NCBI GenBank assembly: GCA_028688235.1
Contig: JAQTYP010000074.1
Coordinates: forward strand, 1-10,932
DNA: 10,932 nucleotides
From: Methylomonas sp.
GTDB taxonomy: Bacteria > Pseudomonadota > Gammaproteobacteria > Methylococcales > Methylomonadaceae
Direction of reading: 5' to 3'
Part shown: positions 6,950 through 10,932 of the stretch, piece by piece
Numbering within the stretch: the first letter of the stretch is position 1
How the letters are laid out: the number at the start of each line of letters is the position of its first letter
Translations under genes and position numbers: made by a program
Notes under the pieces: generated by a model
Told to the model about the DNA's origin: nothing
Database searches by the model: none
Seen by the model: only the letters and a program-made list of their open reading frames with translations

Positions 6950-7139
6950 CCTGATGTCATTGGCCCACAAATACGCAGCTATTTCTCGGTTCCGCGGCTA
7001 CCAACTTAAGCCGGGACAGTCTGAGGTTAAGCCTCCCTCTTTGTCCCGTTTTAAACGGGAAGCCGGTTCCGCTAAATTCAAAACTCATCGACGCGCCGTT
7101 CGATGTGATACGGCACCTTACGACTAAGACCCTTTCGAA
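6950..7139. other. Structured convergent intergenic region
   Basis: This 190-bp gap lies between two convergent genes, the SLT lipoprotein and VOC. It holds a series of inverted repeats. CGGCT/AGCCG occurs at 6995-6999 and 7009-7013. CGGGACA/TGTCCCG at 7012-7018 and 7042-7048 encloses GAGG/CCTC at 7023-7026 and 7032-7035. CCCGTTTTAAACGGG is at 7045-7059, and CATCGA/TCGATG at 7085-7090 and 7099-7104. The second and third stems share bases 7045-7048, so they exclude each other. CGGTTCCGC is directly repeated at 6987-6995 and 7064-7072. No T-run follows any stem. It could be a bidirectional termination zone, a REP-like element or a small structured RNA; none can be proven from sequence alone. 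A small open frame crosses it but looks like chance. Confidence 0.55.
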
Positions 7140-7517
7140 TCAAGCCAGGCCGATGAAAAACGCGTTGAGTTTGTTGCCATCCAGATCGCGGAAATAAGCG
7201 GCATAAAACCCGCTATCGCCGCGTGGTCCGGGAGCGCCCTCGTCGCTGGCGCCCAATGCCAATGCCTTTTCGTACACGGCCTGAACTTTATCCTTGTTTT
7301 CCGCATATAGCGCCACCATGACCCCGTTGCCAACGCTGGCGGGCTTGCCGTCGAAGGGTTTGATGACGCTCAATGCCGGCGCGTTCGGCGCTGTTCCCCA
7401 GGCGATGAACCTGTCGGTTTCCATGATGCGCTTGGCGCCCAATTCGGCGAGTAGGGCGTCGTAGAACGCCGCGGCGCGGGCTATGTCGTTGGTGCCTAAA
7501 GTAACGTATCCGATCAT
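7140..7517 (-). CDS. VOC family protein (glyoxalase/bleomycin-resistance fold)
   Basis: This is a 125-residue single-domain protein with two beta-alpha-beta-beta-beta modules: MIGYVTLGTNDIARAAAFYDALLAELGA at the N-terminus and a second half ending in GFYAAYFRDLDGNKLNAFFIGLA. It resembles cytoplasmic proteins often labelled glyoxalase or lactoylglutathione lyase. However, the metal-ligand positions of true glyoxalase I are not kept: the N-terminal His is Tyr (IGYVTLG), and the C-terminal Glu after DGNKL is Asn. A metal-dependent lyase reaction is therefore doubtful, and the substrate is unknown. The ATG at 7517 has only a weak GAG about 8 nt upstream. The amylase gene upstream on the same strand ends 94 bp away; co-transcription is possible but not shown. 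Confidence 0.9.
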   Translation of the reverse strand: MIGYVTLGTNDIARAAAFYDALLAELGAKRIMETDRFIAWGTAPNAPALSVIKPFDGKPASVGNGVMVALYAENKDKVQAVYEKALALGASDEGAPGPRGDSGFYAAYFRDLDGNKLNAFFIGLA

Positions 7518-7611
7518 GTTTTATTCTCTATTGTATGATGTAAAAAAATCCCGCAGCATCCTGTCGAAGCCCTAGGTGATAGCCTTGGTTTTCCCTATCC
7601 TTGCAAGTCCC

Positions 7612-9486
7612 TCATGCAAAAACAATCACGCCGGCCGCAGGCCCCGTCAGCCATATCGACAATCCGTTTCTGGCCTCGACTAGCGCCGTCGAACCTATCT
7701 GCCCGGAATCGCTGGAGTAAATGCAAGTCAACGTGTCCCCGGCCTTATGCAGTCCGGCATCGATAGTGACCCAGGCGCTGCGAGGAGCGTCGGCGTCGGT
7801 GTTGATGGCGACGACGATTTCGTTGTCGCTGAGGATGCGCGACCATGGCACCAAGGACAGGATTTGTCCACCCAGCATGACCGGCAAGCCGAAGTGCTGG
7901 CCGTCTCCGGAAATCGGCCTCAGATATTGACGGCCGCGCCGCAAGGCAGGATACGCCGTGCGTATCGCCGCGAGTTTGGCGAATTCGGCATAGACGGGGT
8001 GGCTTTCATCGAAGAAATGACGGCCTTTGGAGCCGAATGAGCCGAATTCGCCGCCGAACATGGCTTCGCGGATAAAACGATCTTCGTTGTCGAAGCTGTG
8101 GCCGTCGAAACCTTGCTCGGTGCCGTAATAGAGGCAGGGTATGCCTAGCGTAAAGATGTTCAAAGCCAGGGCGTTCAGTACCAATTTGGCCGTTTCCGCG
8201 TCCGCACAGAATCTTGCCTTAGCACGGCCGACTTGATCGTGGTCGTTGAACATCGTGACGATCTTGTTGCGAAACCAGGTGTGGCTGTCTTTGCCGACCA
8301 ACAAGGAATTGCGAAACAGATTGAAATAATCCTCGGGATTGCTCGAACCCTTGACCATAAACTCCAGTTTGGCCGGGATGTCGTCTATGCCCAGGGCCGC
8401 ACTTAGGCCCGTGGTTTCCAGCGTCTCGAAGGCCCGTCTGCGCCCGCCGGTGATTTCGCCGACCAGCAGGAAGTTATCCTTGCCTATGCTCTGGGCAAAC
8501 TCGTGTATGGCAGAACCGAAAATCCGCGTGGCACCATCGTCCATGTGCTTGACGGTATCGATACGAAAGCCGTCGATATCGGCAAAGGCAATCCAGTATC
8601 GATAGACCTCGATCAACGCCAGCAAGGCAGGCGACGCTTGGTAATGATTGGCATCGCCGTGACCATGATGAAGGTCTTTAAGATCGCAAAAATCGCCTTC
8701 GCGATATTCCGGATCGTAATCGTAATTGGAGATATGGCCTTTTTGGGTGAAAAAATTCGGGTCTTGGAATTCCACCGGCCAGACGGCATCGTTCGTGTCC
8801 GGCCAAACCACGGGATTGCCAGGGTCCGTGCGTTGGAAAGGAATGCCGGGGTGTCCGGATTTTTCGTTGAAACCGCTCACGGGATAACGTTCACCATCCC
8901 AGCGCGGATCGAAATTGCCGTTGCCATCCTGGTAATTGGGCTGGCGATTGCTGTCGTAGCTGAAGACGTTGCCGGCATGGTTCAGGATGATGTCCAGGAT
9001 GACCAAGATTCCAAGGTCGTGGGCGGCCTTGACCAGTTCTTTGAGCTCCTGGTTGCTGCCGAAGCGCGGATTGACTTGCAGGAAATCCTGTATGCCATAG
9101 CCATGATAGGTCTCCTGAAACGCCACCTGTTTGAAGACCGGACTGATCCAGATCGCAGAGACCCCCAGGCGTTTCAAATAACCCAATTTGCTTTTCAGGC
9201 CGGTCAGCGTACCGCCAACGTATTTGCCGCCGGCCTCACGCCACTTGGCTGCATCGGCCTGGGATTGGGTGGCGTTTTGGATATCGGCTGTATTGAAGAG
9301 CGGCGTGGTTCCACTGTTTATGATTTTGCCATCATTATCCATGTAACCTTTTTCGTTGCCGTCCGAAAACCTATCCAGCATCAGAAAGTAGAGGACTTGA
9401 TCCTCCCAGGCCGAAGGCGATTTACAATACTCTACGCCAGAGGTGAGTTGCTTATAATCCAGTGTAGCCAAGCGAGGTTCTGACAT
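7612..9486 (-). CDS. GH13 alpha-amylase family glycosyl hydrolase, cytoplasmic
   Basis: This 624-residue enzyme of glycoside hydrolase family 13 acts on alpha-1,4 (or related) glucans. There is no signal peptide, so it should work in the cytoplasm, for example on glycogen or maltodextrin. The (beta/alpha)8 barrel opens with DQVLYFLMLDRFSDG (29-43). The four GH13 regions are DIILNH (165-170), GFRIDTVKH with nucleophile Asp310 (306-314), LLVGEITGG with acid/base Glu344 (340-348), and FNDHD with Asp417 (413-417). The last differs from the usual NHD by Asp at 415. A long insert between barrel strand 3 and region II (about 171-300) is rich in Asp, Asn and Gly and may bind calcium. A beta-sandwich C-domain spans about 520-624. 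AGGAGT precedes the ATG at a 6-nt spacing. Whether it hydrolyses or transglycosylates cannot be told. No glycogen or trehalose gene is in view. Confidence 0.94.
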   Translation of the reverse strand: MSEPRLATLDYKQLTSGVEYCKSPSAWEDQVLYFLMLDRFSDGNEKGYMDNDGKIINSGTTPLFNTADIQNATQSQADAAKWREAGGKYVGGTLTGLKSKLGYLKRLGVSAIWISPVFKQVAFQETYHGYGIQDFLQVNPRFGSNQELKELVKAAHDLGILVILDIILNHAGNVFSYDSNRQPNYQDGNGNFDPRWDGERYPVSGFNEKSGHPGIPFQRTDPGNPVVWPDTNDAVWPVEFQDPNFFTQKGHISNYDYDPEYREGDFCDLKDLHHGHGDANHYQASPALLALIEVYRYWIAFADIDGFRIDTVKHMDDGATRIFGSAIHEFAQSIGKDNFLLVGEITGGRRRAFETLETTGLSAALGIDDIPAKLEFMVKGSSNPEDYFNLFRNSLLVGKDSHTWFRNKIVTMFNDHDQVGRAKARFCADAETAKLVLNALALNIFTLGIPCLYYGTEQGFDGHSFDNEDRFIREAMFGGEFGSFGSKGRHFFDESHPVYAEFAKLAAIRTAYPALRRGRQYLRPISGDGQHFGLPVMLGGQILSLVPWSRILSDNEIVVAINTDADAPRSAWVTIDAGLHKAGDTLTCIYSSDSGQIGSTALVEARNGLSIWLTGPAAGVIVFA

Positions 9487-9492
9487 AGCGAT

Positions 9493-9498
9493 ACTCCT
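9493..9498 (-). promoter_or_regulatory. Ribosome binding site of the amylase gene
   Basis: The minus strand reads AGGAGT, 6 nt before the ATG at 9486. This is a near-ideal Shine-Dalgarno and supports that start. Confidence 0.8.
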
Positions 9499-9532
9499 GA
9501 GTGGGGGGTTAGGCTCTTTTGCTTAGGTGAGC

Positions 9533-9633
9533 GGATTTGGCTGAAAATGCATCAATTCTATGAAGCTTGGAAGTGTAACAGTCGTTTAGCAATTATCAAC
9601 AATGAATTGAGGAAAAAATCTGCAGCCAAATCC
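9533..9633. repeat. 11-bp inverted repeat flanking the amylase promoter
   Basis: GGATTTGGCTG at 9533-9543 is matched exactly by its reverse complement, CAGCCAAATCC, at 9623-9633. The candidate promoter lies between the arms, which would sit near +22 to +32 and -58 to -68, about 90 bp centre to centre. A pair of operator half-sites allowing DNA looping, or a long-range leader stem, are possible readings. The right arm also falls in a candidate terminator of the upstream regulator gene, which may explain part of it. Confidence 0.5.
9572..9599 (-). promoter_or_regulatory. Candidate sigma-70 promoter of the amylase gene
   Basis: On the minus strand, TTGATA (9594-9599, five of six matches to TTGACA) is followed after 16 bp by TACACT (9572-9577, four of six matches to TATAAT). 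The transcript would start near 9565 and have a leader of about 78 nt. No sigma-54 -24/-12 pair with GG and GC at proper spacing was found in this gap, so the neighbouring sigma-54 regulator probably does not act here. Confidence 0.5.
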
Positions 9634-9639
9634 ATGGCG

Positions 9640-9640
<1 letters not shown>
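9613..9640 (-). terminator. Candidate intrinsic terminator of the response regulator gene
   Basis: Directly after the stop codon, the minus strand has GCGCCA (9635-9640), a 6-nt loop, and TGGCTGC (9622-9628), which pair with one bulged T. Six T residues follow at 9613-9618. The stem is short and imperfect, and three bases separate it from the T-run, so efficiency is uncertain. It would separate the regulator transcript from the amylase gene. Confidence 0.4.

Positions 9641-10932
<1,292 letters not shown>

Noticed and set aside
6861..7127. 88-residue plus-strand frame running from the SLT gene into the intergenic region
   Set aside because: It starts inside the SLT coding region in another frame, no protein family is recognised, and it runs through inverted repeats typical of non-coding DNA.
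7518..7611. Possible terminator or promoter between the amylase and VOC genes
   Set aside because: A run of seven T residues (minus strand, 7542-7548) is present, but no convincing stem precedes it. The only -10-like TACAAT lies too close to the VOC start and has no -35.
8503..9483. 326-residue plus-strand open frame antisense to the amylase gene
   Set aside because: It is a long mirror frame caused by codon bias in the GH13 gene. The opposite strand has all four GH13 motifs and a good ribosome site.
9487..9639. Sigma-54 promoter before the amylase gene
   Set aside because: TTGGC and TTGCT fragments occur on the minus strand, but no GG/GC pair has the required -24/-12 spacing.

Overview
This window looks like an ordinary chromosomal stretch of a gammaproteobacterium with roughly even base composition. 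The gene order M16 peptidase – M16 peptidase – rsmD – coaD is common in this class. The protein flavour suggests a Methylococcales-type methanotroph, but that assignment is a guess from recall; nothing in the window (no methane or methanol oxidation gene) proves it. No mobile element, CRISPR array, tRNA or rRNA was seen.

Left block, minus strand (1-3703): a tight four-gene cluster reading right to left. It starts with a catalytic M16 zinc peptidase and continues with a non-catalytic M16 partner (11-nt overlap), rsmD (2-nt gap) and coaD (81-nt gap holding a perfect 8-bp hairpin, gene cut by the window edge). The two M16 proteins carry complementary halves of an active site and probably form a periplasmic heterodimer. 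RsmD modifies 16S rRNA and CoaD makes dephospho-CoA. Both are housekeeping enzymes.

Divergent from it, plus strand (3807-5695): cyoE/ctaB (heme O synthase), overlapping by ATGA a TrpD2/YbiB-like protein, a phosphoribosyltransferase-fold protein without the PRPP loop. It meets a convergent tandem-PilZ protein (5702-6316, minus) with only 6 bp between stop codons. Divergent from PilZ by 45 bp is a small lipoprotein with a lysozyme-like SLT fold (6362-6949, plus). This pair could link c-di-GMP signalling to the cell wall only by proximity.

Right block: a 190-bp convergent intergenic region (6950-7139) is rich in nested inverted repeats and a 9-bp direct repeat. Then, all on the minus strand, come a small VOC protein (7140-7517), a cytoplasmic GH13 alpha-amylase-family enzyme (7612-9486), and an NtrC-type sigma-54 response regulator (9640 to beyond the window). 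The 153-bp gap before the amylase holds a good sigma-70 promoter candidate flanked by a perfect 11-bp inverted repeat. This is the most intriguing non-coding signal here, although one arm also fits a terminator for the regulator gene.

I found no convincing evidence of a wholly new system. The items most worth checking are the amylase promoter repeat, the structured 6950-7139 region, the half-degenerate tandem PilZ protein and the cyoE–TrpD2 coupling.
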